From: CAZJKE01 sp964555625
GTDB taxonomy: Bacteria; Planctomycetota; Phycisphaerae; Phycisphaerales; SM1A02
Direction of reading: 5' to 3'
DNA length: 19,905 nt
Assembly (NCBI GenBank): GCA_964555625.1
Contig: CAZKTE010000035.1
Span: 1 to 19,905, forward strand
The notes below the pieces were generated by a model. That model was not told where the DNA came from and did not search any database. It saw only the letters and a program-made list of their open reading frames with translations. A program made the translations under genes and the position numbers. Positions 1-6,803 of this stretch are shown one piece after another (the first letter of the stretch is position 1; each line of letters begins with the position of its first letter).

Positions 1-820
1 CTGAGGTCATTTCGGTCGGTTCCTCAGCGAGGCCGCACCAGGCCCCGCACAGGCCGATGATACGCGCAGCGGAGACGCCTTGGTCGCGCAGCGTCGTCAA
101 CCGTGTGTCCCCGTGGCGTTTTGCCAGGCGGCGGCCGTCCTCGCCGCGTACCAGCGGCAAGTGCCACCAGGTGGGCGTGGGCAGATGGAGCGCCTGACAG
201 AGCAGCACTTGGCGAGCGGCGCTCGGCAGCAGGTCGTCGCCGCGCACGACGTCGGTCACGCCCTGCCGCGCATCGTCGACGACCACCGCAAGCTGGTAGG
301 CGGGCGCGTCGCGCCTGGTCCAGGCGACGAAGTCGCCGCCATTGCCGGCCAGGTCCACGTCGACGCTGCCGGCTACTGCGTCGTCGATGGTGATCGATCC
401 CGGTGGCACCCGGAATCGCCAGTTGGGCTCGTCGCTACCCTCGTCGCCGATCGGCTCGCTCGCCTCCGCGGCACCCTCCTCATGCGGCGCGGATGCTGCC
501 TCTTCGATCTGGCTGCGTGTCAGGTGGCAGCGATAGACATGGTCTGCCTTCTGGAGCGTCGCCAGGGCCCGGCGGTAGGGCCCCAGGTCCTCGCTCTGCA
601 CCAGCGGCTGCCCATCCCAGTTCATGCCCAGCCACTGCAGGACGTCAAGGGCCTGCGAGGCGGCTCCGGCCTTGATGCGCGGGCCATCCAGGTCCTCGAT
701 GCGCATGGGCAGGGTCCAGCCGCGCTGGCGGGCCAGCGCCCAGTTGACGAGAAAGGTCCTTGCATTGCCCAGGTGGAGCGCGCCGGTGGGAGAGGGGGCC
801 AGGCGGGAGCAGCCACTCAC
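1..820 (-). CDS. gluQ: Glutamyl-Q tRNA(Asp) synthetase (partial, C-terminus outside window)
   Basis: Class I synthetase-like enzyme that attaches glutamate to queuosine in the anticodon of tRNA-Asp. Reading starts at a GTG (820-818) that overlaps the mcsB stop as GTGA. The N-terminus reads SRLAPSPTGALHLGN, the HIGH-type signature, and the KMSKS-type loop is LAKRHGD about 45 residues before the window edge. The frame stays open to base 2, giving 273 residues; the family is usually near 300, so only the end is missing. There is no anticodon-binding domain within reach, which separates it from full GluRS. The zinc motif is degenerate: the usual CxC followed by Tyr and Cys is reduced to YRCHLTRSQIEE followed by an acidic stretch rich in Glu, Ala and Ser. 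It is the last visible gene of the kdsA-mcsA-mcsB-gluQ operon. Family call is firm; zinc loss is read from sequence and from recall of the family motif. Confidence 0.88.
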   Translation of the reverse strand, partial: MSGCSRLAPSPTGALHLGNARTFLVNWALARQRGWTLPMRIEDLDGPRIKAGAASQALDVLQWLGMNWDGQPLVQSEDLGPYRRALATLQKADHVYRCHLTRSQIEEAASAPHEEGAAEASEPIGDEGSDEPNWRFRVPPGSITIDDAVAGSVDVDLAGNGGDFVAWTRRDAPAYQLAVVVDDARQGVTDVVRGDDLLPSAARQVLLCQALHLPTPTWWHLPLVRGEDGRRLAKRHGDTRLTTLRDQGVSAARIIGLCGAWCGLAEEPTEMTS

Positions 821-1863
821 GCCGACAGCTTCTCGCGCAATAGCGCCGCCCGGGCCTCGTCGATTGCGCGATCATCAAGGTCGCTGCCGATCCGCCAGGC
901 GACATGGCCCTGCTGGACATCGATGAACAACTGGTTGATCGTGTTGACCTCGATCTCAGGAAGTCGATCCATGCACACTCCCAATCGCAGCCGGCCCAGA
1001 AGATTCATCGACTCATCGACGGTCAGCAGGCGTGCCTCGCGCAGCACGCCCAGTGCACGGTGGGTCCGGTCGTCGAGCTTGGCCACCTCCCGCTCAACAA
1101 CCAGCATGCGGGCGCGTCGCTCGTACTCGATGATGCCCGGGATGAAGTTCTCCGAGAGCTGAACGAGCAGGTCCTCTGCGCTGCTCCCGAGCGTGACCTG
1201 GTTGCTGACCTGGTAGAGATCGGCCACCGTGTCCGACCCCTCGCCGTGGTATCCGCGGATCGCCATGTTCGTGTCGCGACAGGCGCGATAGATCCGCTCG
1301 AGGTCCTGAATGATTCGTAGCCCGGGAAGGTGAAGCAACACGCTGAATCGCACGCCGGTCCCCACGTTGGTCGGGCACGCCGAGAGATACCCCCACTTGG
1401 GATGGAAGGCGATTGCGACGACCTCCTCGAGGCGATCATCGAGCGTATCGACGTCCGTGCGTACATCCTCCATGGCAAGGCCGGCCCTGATGCTCTGGAT
1501 CCGCAGGTGGTCCTCCTCGTTGACCATGATGCTTCGACAGAGTTCCGGCCCCACGGCGACGGCCGCCGGGTGGGTGGCCTCGGCCAGCATCGAGGAGACC
1601 AGGTGCCGCTCGGTGAGCATCTGGCGCGTGACGGCGCTCTGCTCTTCGAGGTCGATCCAATTCAGGGCGTCTGCGGACGGCCCCTCGGTCCCCATCGTCC
1701 GCACCAGGCCGATGACCTCCCGCGAGTCGGCCTCCGAGGCTCGATTGACAAATGGGAAGCCGTCGAGGTTCCGCGCAAGGCGTGCGCGGCTGCTGAGCAC
1801 GACATCGCCAAACGCGCTACTTCCGCTGCTGTAGGGGCAGTTCCGATCGGGATCGATCCTCAT
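817..1863 (-). CDS. mcsB: Protein-arginine kinase McsB
   Basis: ATP:guanido phosphotransferase fold enzyme that phosphorylates arginine residues in proteins, in Firmicutes marking them for ClpCP degradation. The 348 residues match the family length. Visible signatures are SSRARLARN (24-32, phosphate/ATP binding), NEEDHLR (115-121, with the catalytic acidic residue), CPTNVGTG (163-170, with the guanidino-site cysteine), RGYHGEGS (203-210) and NQVTLG (221-226). Start is ATG at 1863, overlapping the mcsA stop as ATGA, so the two are translationally coupled and probably made in stoichiometric amounts. The kinase core is intact. The C-terminal phospho-arginine binding pocket (an ERD-x-x-RA motif in Bacillus) is not clearly recognisable; the region reads DLDDRAIDEARAALL, so allosteric control may differ. 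No ctsR or clpC lies beside it. Confidence 0.96.
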   Translation of the reverse strand: MRIDPDRNCPYSSGSSAFGDVVLSSRARLARNLDGFPFVNRASEADSREVIGLVRTMGTEGPSADALNWIDLEEQSAVTRQMLTERHLVSSMLAEATHPAAVAVGPELCRSIMVNEEDHLRIQSIRAGLAMEDVRTDVDTLDDRLEEVVAIAFHPKWGYLSACPTNVGTGVRFSVLLHLPGLRIIQDLERIYRACRDTNMAIRGYHGEGSDTVADLYQVSNQVTLGSSAEDLLVQLSENFIPGIIEYERRARMLVVEREVAKLDDRTHRALGVLREARLLTVDESMNLLGRLRLGVCMDRLPEIEVNTINQLFIDVQQGHVAWRIGSDLDDRAIDEARAALLREKLSA

Positions 1864-2342
1864 CGGTCGTTTCCGTCATGCAGGTGTCGCAACTCGTCGC
1901 GAATCTCGGCGGCGCGCTCGTATTGCTCGCGGCCAACGGCGGAGTCGAGTTCCTTGAGCAGGCGCTTGATGGTCAACTGCCGGTCGACGTCGCCGCCGAC
2001 CTGCCGCGGCGCCTTCCCCACATGCTGGCTCTGGCCACCCTGGACGCGGGCGATGAGCTTCTCGAGGTGGCTCTCGAATGTCTCGTAGCACGCCGGGCAC
2101 CCGAGCAGGCTCGTCTCCTTGAAGTCGCTGATGGTCATGCCGCAGTCACTGCAGGTGCGGCCGCCGCCCCCGGGCGTATTGCCACCGGGGAGCGGGAACG
2201 AGAAAGCGATGCTCCCGCCGCTGACCTGAAAGCCCGCCTCTGCGGCATGTTCCTCGCACAGGTGGACGGTTCGGGTCTTTCCGTCAACGATCCTGGTCTC
2301 GTGGAGAATTGCCGGCTTGTCACAACGATCGCACTTGCTCAT
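1860..2342 (-). CDS. mcsA: McsA, zinc-binding activator of McsB, with UVR motif
   Basis: Activator and adaptor of the McsB arginine kinase. I place the start at ATG 2342 (MSKCDRCDK, 160 residues); an upstream in-frame TTG at 2351 would add three residues and has no better support. Zinc-ligand pairs are C4/C7 with C29/H32 (HLCEEH), and C64/C67 (CSDC) with C82/C85 (CPAC), matching the two-zinc layout of McsA. Residues 120 to 155 form a UvrB/UvrC-type helical motif (KRLLKELDSAVGREQYERAAEIRDEL). It follows kdsA by 30 nt and overlaps mcsB by ATGA. No Shine-Dalgarno sequence is evident. A TACGAT hexamer on the minus strand (2361-2356) lies in the kdsA-mcsA gap and could be an internal -10, but this is weak. 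Confidence 0.94.
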   Translation of the reverse strand: MSKCDRCDKPAILHETRIVDGKTRTVHLCEEHAAEAGFQVSGGSIAFSFPLPGGNTPGGGGRTCSDCGMTISDFKETSLLGCPACYETFESHLEKLIARVQGGQSQHVGKAPRQVGGDVDRQLTIKRLLKELDSAVGREQYERAAEIRDELRHLHDGNDR

Positions 2343-2372
2343 GGCAGTCAAGTGAATCGTAGCCGCCGCGGT

Positions 2373-3224
2373 TCAGGAGGTCACGGAGGATGCGCCCATC
2401 GTCTGCTGGCGGGCGATCCTGGAAATGGCGACGGCATCGCGCACGATCGCCGCCACGGCCGACAGCGGCTGCATTGTTCCGCTGTCGCTGGCCGCCGATG
2501 CCGGGTCGGGATGGCACTCAAGGAAGATGGCGTCAACGCCGGCGGCCGCCGCTGAGCGTGAGAGCAGCGCGCCGCGATCCGGCCTGCCTGCCGTCTGGCC
2601 GGTCCCGGCACCCGGCAACTGCGTGGAGTGGGTCACGTCAAAGCAGACAGGCGGCCCGAGTGACATGAGGTCGCCCATGCCCACGAAGTCGTTGACCAGT
2701 CGCTGGTACCCGAAGAACGTTCCTCGCTCGGTGAGCATGATGTTGGAACACTCGGCCTCCTCGAGCTTGTCGATCACATGCTGCATTTCGCTGGGCGACA
2801 TGAACTGGCCCTTTTTCACGTTGACCGGTCGCCCGGTGGCCGCGGCGGCCACCAGCAGATCCGTCTGGCGGCAGAGGAATGCTGGAATCTGCAGCAGGTC
2901 CACCACCTCGGCCACTGCTGCGGCGTGGCCGGGCTCGTGGATGTCGGTGGTGGTTGCAGCGCCGGTCTCGGCGGCGATTGCCCCAAGCATCTGCAGGCCC
3001 TCGGCGAGGCCCGGTCCGCGCCCGCTGCGAATGCTGGTGCGATTGGCCTTGTCGTAGCTGGCCTTGAAGACGAATGACGCCCCGGACTCGGCGCACGCTT
3101 CCTGGAGCACGCCGGCGATCTCAAGCGCCTGCGCCTGCGTCTCCAGGACACACGGGCCACCAATGACCAGCAACGGGGCATCCCCGCCAACGCGCGTCTC
3201 ACCGACCTGGATGGGGCTGGACAT
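2373..3224 (-). CDS. kdsA: 3-deoxy-8-phosphooctulonate (KDO-8-P) synthase
   Basis: Condenses phosphoenolpyruvate with arabinose 5-phosphate to KDO-8-phosphate, a cytosolic step toward the inner core of LPS. From ATG 3224 it is 283 residues, the normal family size; an ATG two codons upstream (3230) is equally readable, and a long N-terminal extension in the same frame is not family-like. Signatures: GGPCVLET (23-29), KASYDKANRTS (54-64), NVKKGQFMSP (135-144), LTERGTFFGY (164-173), DVTHSTQ (196-202) and ECHPDPASAASDSGT. C25, H199, E236 and D247 match the four ligands of the metal-dependent class (Aquifex type), whereas the E. coli metal-independent class has Asn in place of the Cys. It leads the operon into mcsA, mcsB and gluQ. 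Its presence argues for a KDO-containing outer membrane. Confidence 0.95.
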   Translation of the reverse strand: MSSPIQVGETRVGGDAPLLVIGGPCVLETQAQALEIAGVLQEACAESGASFVFKASYDKANRTSIRSGRGPGLAEGLQMLGAIAAETGAATTTDIHEPGHAAAVAEVVDLLQIPAFLCRQTDLLVAAAATGRPVNVKKGQFMSPSEMQHVIDKLEEAECSNIMLTERGTFFGYQRLVNDFVGMGDLMSLGPPVCFDVTHSTQLPGAGTGQTAGRPDRGALLSRSAAAAGVDAIFLECHPDPASAASDSGTMQPLSAVAAIVRDAVAISRIARQQTMGASSVTS

Positions 3225-3231
3225 GTGCATA

Positions 3232-3237
3232 AGGGTA
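3232..3237 (-). promoter_or_regulatory. Candidate -10 element before kdsA (leaderless arrangement)
   Basis: TACCCT on the minus strand ends 7 nt before ATG 3224, so the expected transcription start would fall at or next to the start codon, giving a leaderless mRNA. No convincing -35 is visible. It is one of several TAnnnT hexamers placed this way in the window. Confidence 0.35.
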
Positions 3238-3371
3238 CCAAGGGGTCCGTGGTGGTCCGATATCGGCGCGCAACTGCCCCGATCTCGCCGCGTCGCCGGG
3301 GATTGGTGCAGGCGGCAGTGGGGCGTGACGATGACCTGCAGGGGGGAAGAACGCCCGAGACCGGACTGTCC

Positions 3372-4163
3372 ATGGCACACATGCCCCGAGAACCAGAGGC
3401 CTTCAGCGAACAGGTGGTTCGCATTCTTCGCCGCCGGTTCCCTGATCGCGAGGTTTGGCTGGCAGGCCCCATGGACCTCTGCCTCGATGGTCGGCACCTG
3501 GGTCTCAACAACCTCTATCGCATCGTGCAGGTCGATCCCGGCCGCGGCGTCGAGACGGTCGAGGAGTTCCTCCATCGCCTGCTCGAGGGCGATGAGTTCT
3601 CCCAGCTGCCGCTGCCACTGTCGATGGCTCGCCCGCGGATCATGCCGCGGATCCAGCCGACCACCATCTTCGAGCAGCTCGACCGAAACCAAGTGGCCCA
3701 CGCGCCCTTCGTCAACGACACGGTGATCCTCTATGTCATCGACATGCCCAAGATGACCGTGAGCATCACGATCGAGCAGATGGTGCGATGGGGGCTCGAT
3801 GTCGACGAGCTCGATGCGCAGGCACGTTCAAACCTCGCACAGTACCACCCGGGCCTGAAGGTCCAGTTCATGGAGGCCCGCGGCGGCGGTCGCGCGGCGG
3901 TGTTCAACTGCCAGGACGGGTACGACGCTGCCCGCCTGCTCCTCTCGTCCCTCTGGAAGCGGCTTGCGCCTGAGCTCGACGGGGATTTCCTGGCCGCGGC
4001 GCCCGCCCGCGACATGTTCCTGGCCATCTCAAACGGCCCACACGACTTCGTGGAACGGTTGCAGCGGCGCATCTCGACGGACTACCGCAGGCTCCCCTAT
4101 CCCATCTGCAGCGACCTGTTCGTCGTTACGCGTGACGGCGTCGCAGGGACCCGCGCCGCCTGA
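3372..4163 (+). CDS. DUF1444 (YtpQ-like) family protein
   Basis: Member of the DUF1444 family, best known from Bacillus YtpQ, whose biochemical role is not established. From ATG 3372 (MAHMPREPEAF) it has 263 residues, close to the Bacillus length of about 270; the frame also extends upstream to a GTG at 3225, but that part is basic, unlike the family, and antiparallel to the kdsA start. Recognisable stretches are the LNNLYRIV block near residue 45, RPRIMPRIQP near 85, QDGYDAARLL near 180 (Bacillus has NDGYDASRIL by recall), and DMFLAISNGPHDFVERL near 215, which aligns with the final domain. No signal peptide or membrane segment, so cytosolic. It is followed after 14 nt by the glutaminase gene. 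I see no TAnnnT or Shine-Dalgarno at the expected distance; a purine run at 3340-3349 is too far from ATG 3372, so the start is uncertain by some codons. Confidence 0.75.
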   Translation: MAHMPREPEAFSEQVVRILRRRFPDREVWLAGPMDLCLDGRHLGLNNLYRIVQVDPGRGVETVEEFLHRLLEGDEFSQLPLPLSMARPRIMPRIQPTTIFEQLDRNQVAHAPFVNDTVILYVIDMPKMTVSITIEQMVRWGLDVDELDAQARSNLAQYHPGLKVQFMEARGGGRAAVFNCQDGYDAARLLLSSLWKRLAPELDGDFLAAAPARDMFLAISNGPHDFVERLQRRISTDYRRLPYPICSDLFVVTRDGVAGTRAA

Positions 4164-4176
4164 GATCACCGCGCGG

Positions 4177-4182
4177 TATGCT
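4177..4182 (+). promoter_or_regulatory. Candidate -10 element before pabA
   Basis: TATGCT ends 7 nt before a GTG at 4190 in the pabA frame. The hexamer includes the ATG at 4178, so if it is a promoter the ATG could not be used from that transcript and the protein would start at the GTG (VLLIIDNYDSF). No -35 is visible. Confidence 0.28.
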
Positions 4183-4771
4183 CGGCGGCGTGCTGCTGAT
4201 CATCGACAACTACGACTCCTTCACCTGGAATCTCGTGCAGCGCGTCGGCGAACTCGATGCGGATTGCGACATGCGCGTCGTGCGAAACGACAAGATCACC
4301 ACCGAGGAGGCGCAGGACCTGCAGCCAAGCCATGTCATTCTCTCGCCAGGGCCGTGTACCCCCACCGAGAGCGGGATTTGCCAGCGCATGGTCGAGGATC
4401 TCGGCGGGCGTGTGCCGATGCTCGGGGTGTGTCTCGGGCACCAGGCGATCGCTGCGGCCAACGGCATGACGGTTAGGCGAGGCACGCACCCGGTCCATGG
4501 GAAGACCTCGCCCATTTACCATGATGGCCGCGGGATCTTCAAGGGGCTTCCCGGCCCGTTCGAGGCCACTCGCTACCACTCGCTGGTCGTGGATCCCGAC
4601 ACCGTAGGCGACGATTTTGAGATCAGCGCCTGGACCGAGGACGGCGTCTGCATGGGCCTCCGCCGGCGCGGCGATGGGGCCCCCCTGATCGGCGTGCAGT
4701 TTCACCCGGAGAGTTTCCTGACGGCGGAGGGCCCGAACCTGCTGACCAACTTCCTGGCGATGGGCGCATGA
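4178..4771 (+). CDS. pabA: Glutamine amidotransferase of anthranilate/aminodeoxychorismate synthase
   Basis: Class I glutaminase that supplies ammonia to a chorismate-using partner (TrpE or PabB), for tryptophan or folate synthesis. The 197 residues carry IIDNYDSFTWNLVQ (8-21), LSPGPCTP (55-62), the nucleophile elbow GVCLGHQ with C85, and the histidine/glutamate pair in QFHPES (H176, E178), so the triad is complete. The synthase subunit is not in the window, so PabA versus TrpG cannot be decided; one protein often serves both pathways. ATG 4178 gives MLGG before the conserved start; GTG 4190 would begin exactly at the conserved VLLIIDNYDSF and fits the candidate leaderless promoter. It overlaps the next gene by ATGA (4768-4771). 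Trp genes appear scattered here, since trpF sits 4 kb away on the other strand. Confidence 0.93.
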   Translation: MLGGVLLIIDNYDSFTWNLVQRVGELDADCDMRVVRNDKITTEEAQDLQPSHVILSPGPCTPTESGICQRMVEDLGGRVPMLGVCLGHQAIAAANGMTVRRGTHPVHGKTSPIYHDGRGIFKGLPGPFEATRYHSLVVDPDTVGDDFEISAWTEDGVCMGLRRRGDGAPLIGVQFHPESFLTAEGPNLLTNFLAMGA

Positions 4772-5655
4772 GCGGTCTGCTGACCACGCTCGCACTCTGC
4801 GGCCTGCTGCAGGCGCAGTCCATGGACCGATCCGTCTCGGTTCGAGGCGGCCTTGCGCGCGTCGACGACGTGCCGTTTGCCCAGATCGAGCGTGATGGCC
4901 AGGAGGCACGTGTCCTGCACATGGACGTGGCCTTCCCGGCCTGGGGCGGCGATGAGCCGCTCCCGGTGATCCTCTACATCCACGGGGGTGGATGGTTCCT
5001 CGGCTCACGTGATGAAGGGCACGATGCGATCGGCCGCTTCGCCGAAGGCGGCTACTTCGCGGCGACCGTCGACTATCGCCTCGGCGGGGAAGCGGCGTTT
5101 CCTGCGGCGATCCACGATGTGAAGGCGGCCGTGCGATTCATCAAGGCCAACGCCGAGGAGCTGGGCGTCGACCCGTCGCGCATTGGAGTCGTGGGCTATT
5201 CGGCGGGTGGTCATCTGGCCGCGCTGCTGGGTACCTCCAGCGGAGTCCCGACGCTTGACGGCACCCTCAATGATCCGGCGATTTCCACGGACGTTGCGTG
5301 CGTGGCGATCATCAATGGACCAGTGTCTCCAGCCGACTTGGCCCCCGACGGCAGACGCATGTATGAGCGGTGGCTTGGGGGCGCCGAGTCCCGCCTTGCG
5401 GATCCGGCTACCTGGCTCGATGCCGCAGATGCACCGATGTTTCTGCTCTGCGGCGGTGAGGATCGAATCGTCCCGCTCGCCCAGGCCCAGCGGTGGGCGG
5501 AGCGGCTCATGGACAGCGGCGTCGAGGTCGAGCTCGAGGTGGTTTCCGGACAGGGGCATGTCATCCTCGATCGCCGTGCCTACCTTCCCATGCTGGACTT
5601 TCTCGATGCCCACCTTGGCGGGCATGTCCTCCCGAAACCGGAAGTCGTGCAGTAG
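4768..5655 (+). CDS. Exported alpha/beta-hydrolase esterase (HSL/BD-FAE type)
   Basis: Carboxylesterase-like enzyme of the hormone-sensitive-lipase group, probably acting on acylated sugars or other esters outside the cytoplasm. The first 18 residues (MSGLLTTLALCGLLQAQS) look like a short signal peptide with cleavage after LQA. The oxyanion-hole motif IHGGGWFLGS is at 71-80, the nucleophile motif GYSAGGHLA has S145, the acid is D232 in CGGEDRIVP, and the histidine is H264 in GQGHVIL, so the triad is complete. At 295 residues it is a full-length single domain. The start ATG overlaps the pabA stop (ATGA), so it is translationally coupled, though no functional link with the glutaminase is evident. 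The closest described relatives include acetyl-xylan esterase-like and BD-FAE sequences; the substrate is not predictable. Confidence 0.88.
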   Translation: MSGLLTTLALCGLLQAQSMDRSVSVRGGLARVDDVPFAQIERDGQEARVLHMDVAFPAWGGDEPLPVILYIHGGGWFLGSRDEGHDAIGRFAEGGYFAATVDYRLGGEAAFPAAIHDVKAAVRFIKANAEELGVDPSRIGVVGYSAGGHLAALLGTSSGVPTLDGTLNDPAISTDVACVAIINGPVSPADLAPDGRRMYERWLGGAESRLADPATWLDAADAPMFLLCGGEDRIVPLAQAQRWAERLMDSGVEVELEVVSGQGHVILDRRAYLPMLDFLDAHLGGHVLPKPEVVQ

Positions 5656-5668
5656 GATCCCGCGGCGC

Positions 5669-6073
5669 ATGGCACCCGAGACGGACATCACGCGAGCGGC
5701 GCGGGCTGACGGACACGCGACGGCGGTCGATGACGGATGCATCACCTTCGTACCCGCCGGCACTTCCTATCGATTGCTGCTGCAGGCGACGGGTGTCGAG
5801 ACTGGCGACGTGCGTGGGACGATTGATGCTACGGCACTCAAGGTGCACCCTGCCCGTGGCGGCGGCCGGTTCATCGAACCCGTCGATGGCGAACCACGCA
5901 TCGTTGCAGGTCATGTTCGAGCCCTGGACGAGTCAAACGGTCGCATGCTGGTGCGCAGCGTCGTTGCCATGTGGATCACGCTGCCCGATGGGGCCGACAC
6001 CGCCGCGCTGGCCGAGGGCGGCCTCGTGAATTTCCATGTCAAGTCGGGTGCGACCTTCGTTCAGGATCGCTAG
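5669..6073 (+). CDS. Uncharacterised 134-residue protein
   Basis: I do not recognise this family with certainty. ATG 5669 follows the esterase stop by 13 nt, with an AGGA at 5654-5657 as a possible ribosome site. The protein has no signal peptide or membrane segment and looks beta-rich, with alternating hydrophobic strands such as YRLLLQATG, GTIDATALKVHP, RIVAGHVRAL and RMLVRSVVAMWI. A central patch reads KVHPARGGGRFIEPVDGEPRIVAG, with glycine and charged residues that could form a conserved loop. That it is a real gene is supported by the tight operon spacing, the sensible composition and the exact CTAG stop shared with the lipoprotein gene on the other strand. I recall similar short hypothetical proteins in planctomycetes, but I could not confirm this. 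Confidence 0.7.
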   Translation: MAPETDITRAARADGHATAVDDGCITFVPAGTSYRLLLQATGVETGDVRGTIDATALKVHPARGGGRFIEPVDGEPRIVAGHVRALDESNGRMLVRSVVAMWITLPDGADTAALAEGGLVNFHVKSGATFVQDR

Positions 6074-6753
6074 TGACGAATCGACAGGGACGAGAGGACC
6101 TCGTTCCACGCCTCGCGATGCGCCTCGATCGTGGCGCTGGGACCGACGAGCTTGATGTAGATTCGCTCCCCTGGTCGTGGAATGATCACCCCGAGGAAGA
6201 CGTAGTCGGGGCGATGCCAGCCCGCGCCCATCCCCATGTACTCGCCGTGGAGTTCCACGATCGTGGCATCGGATCCAGCAATGTCCATCGCAGTGATGAT
6301 CGGCTTCAGGGGTCCGCCGTCGTTGGAGCGAAAGAGACTCTTCCACCGCTCGATGTTGGAGGTGATCGTGCTGCCGGAGGCCTCCGTGAAGTGAATCACC
6401 GCGAAGTCGGCCGGCTCGCTTCCCTCTGCTGCCGGCACGATGTAGTTGATCAACCGCATGGCGCTCCGCGGTGCCACCCAGGTCCAGGTTGCAGGCCGAT
6501 GCGCGAACAGGTCAAGGAACTCGATGAGCGAGGGATCCTCCGGCGGCTTGACCTGCCAGCGTGCCTCGTAATCGGTCTCCTCGATGTCAAGGCCGCCGGT
6601 CGTGCGATCTCCCTGCGGTGCTTGCACCTGTGGGTCCGGGGCCGGCGTGGGCCGCGCGGGTGCCGGAACGTCGCGGTCGCCGCCGCAGCCTGGCGCAAGG
6701 ACCGCCAAGGAGCATGCGAGCGTCATCATCAACCGTGGTGGTGCCATGTTCAT
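6070..6753 (-). CDS. Predicted lipoprotein of unknown function
   Basis: From ATG 6753 the product is 227 residues. The N-terminus (MNMAPPRLMMTLACSLAVLAPGC) has a hydrophobic core followed by APGC, a plausible lipobox with C23 as lipidated residue; an ATG at 6747 is an alternative start. After the cysteine come GGD and a Pro/Ala-rich linker (about residues 28-45), then a globular domain with mixed alpha/beta character, including ADFAVIHF, GSTITSNIERWKSLF, and ATIVELHGEYMG followed by YVFLGVII and ERIYIKLVG. The pattern of an effect-size-like strand followed by SNIERW resembles conserved planctomycete lipoproteins by recall only. The frame also reaches a start at 6798, which would put 15 extra basic residues before the signal and is less likely. 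The stop shares CTAG with the convergent gene. Confidence 0.75.
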   Translation of the reverse strand: MNMAPPRLMMTLACSLAVLAPGCGGDRDVPAPARPTPAPDPQVQAPQGDRTTGGLDIEETDYEARWQVKPPEDPSLIEFLDLFAHRPATWTWVAPRSAMRLINYIVPAAEGSEPADFAVIHFTEASGSTITSNIERWKSLFRSNDGGPLKPIITAMDIAGSDATIVELHGEYMGMGAGWHRPDYVFLGVIIPRPGERIYIKLVGPSATIEAHREAWNEVLSSLSIRH

Positions 6754-6763
6754 CTGAGCGGTC

Positions 6764-6769
6764 ACGATA
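6764..6769 (-). promoter_or_regulatory. Candidate extended -10 for the lipoprotein gene
   Basis: The minus strand reads TGCTATCGT, an extended -10 (TGn plus TATCGT), ending 10 nt before ATG 6753. The predicted leader would be only about 4 nt. It sits back-to-back with the candidate element for the amidohydrolase at 6793-6798. Confidence 0.4.
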
Positions 6770-6792
6770 GCATCGTGCCGGCCTGCTGCCCT

Positions 6793-6798
6793 TACCAT
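6793..6798 (+). promoter_or_regulatory. Candidate -10 for the amidohydrolase (leaderless arrangement)
   Basis: TACCAT ends 5 nt before ATG 6804, so transcription would begin at or within a base or two of the start codon. No Shine-Dalgarno sequence lies upstream of 6804, which fits leaderless translation. Confidence 0.35.
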
Positions 6799-6803
6799 CG
6801 AAC

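Noticed and set aside
80..1162. 360-codon plus-strand frame
   Set aside because: Antisense to gluQ and mcsB, both of which have clear motifs; Arg/Ser-rich with no domain.
3225..3371. Upstream GTG-start extension of the DUF1444 gene
   Set aside because: The 49 extra residues are basic and unlike the family, and overlap the kdsA start region on the other strand; ATG 3372 gives the family length.
3225..3701. N-terminal extension of kdsA by 157 residues in frame
   Set aside because: It overlaps the DUF1444 gene antisense and has no counterpart in KDO-8-P synthases; ATG 3224 or 3230 gives the normal 283-285 residues.
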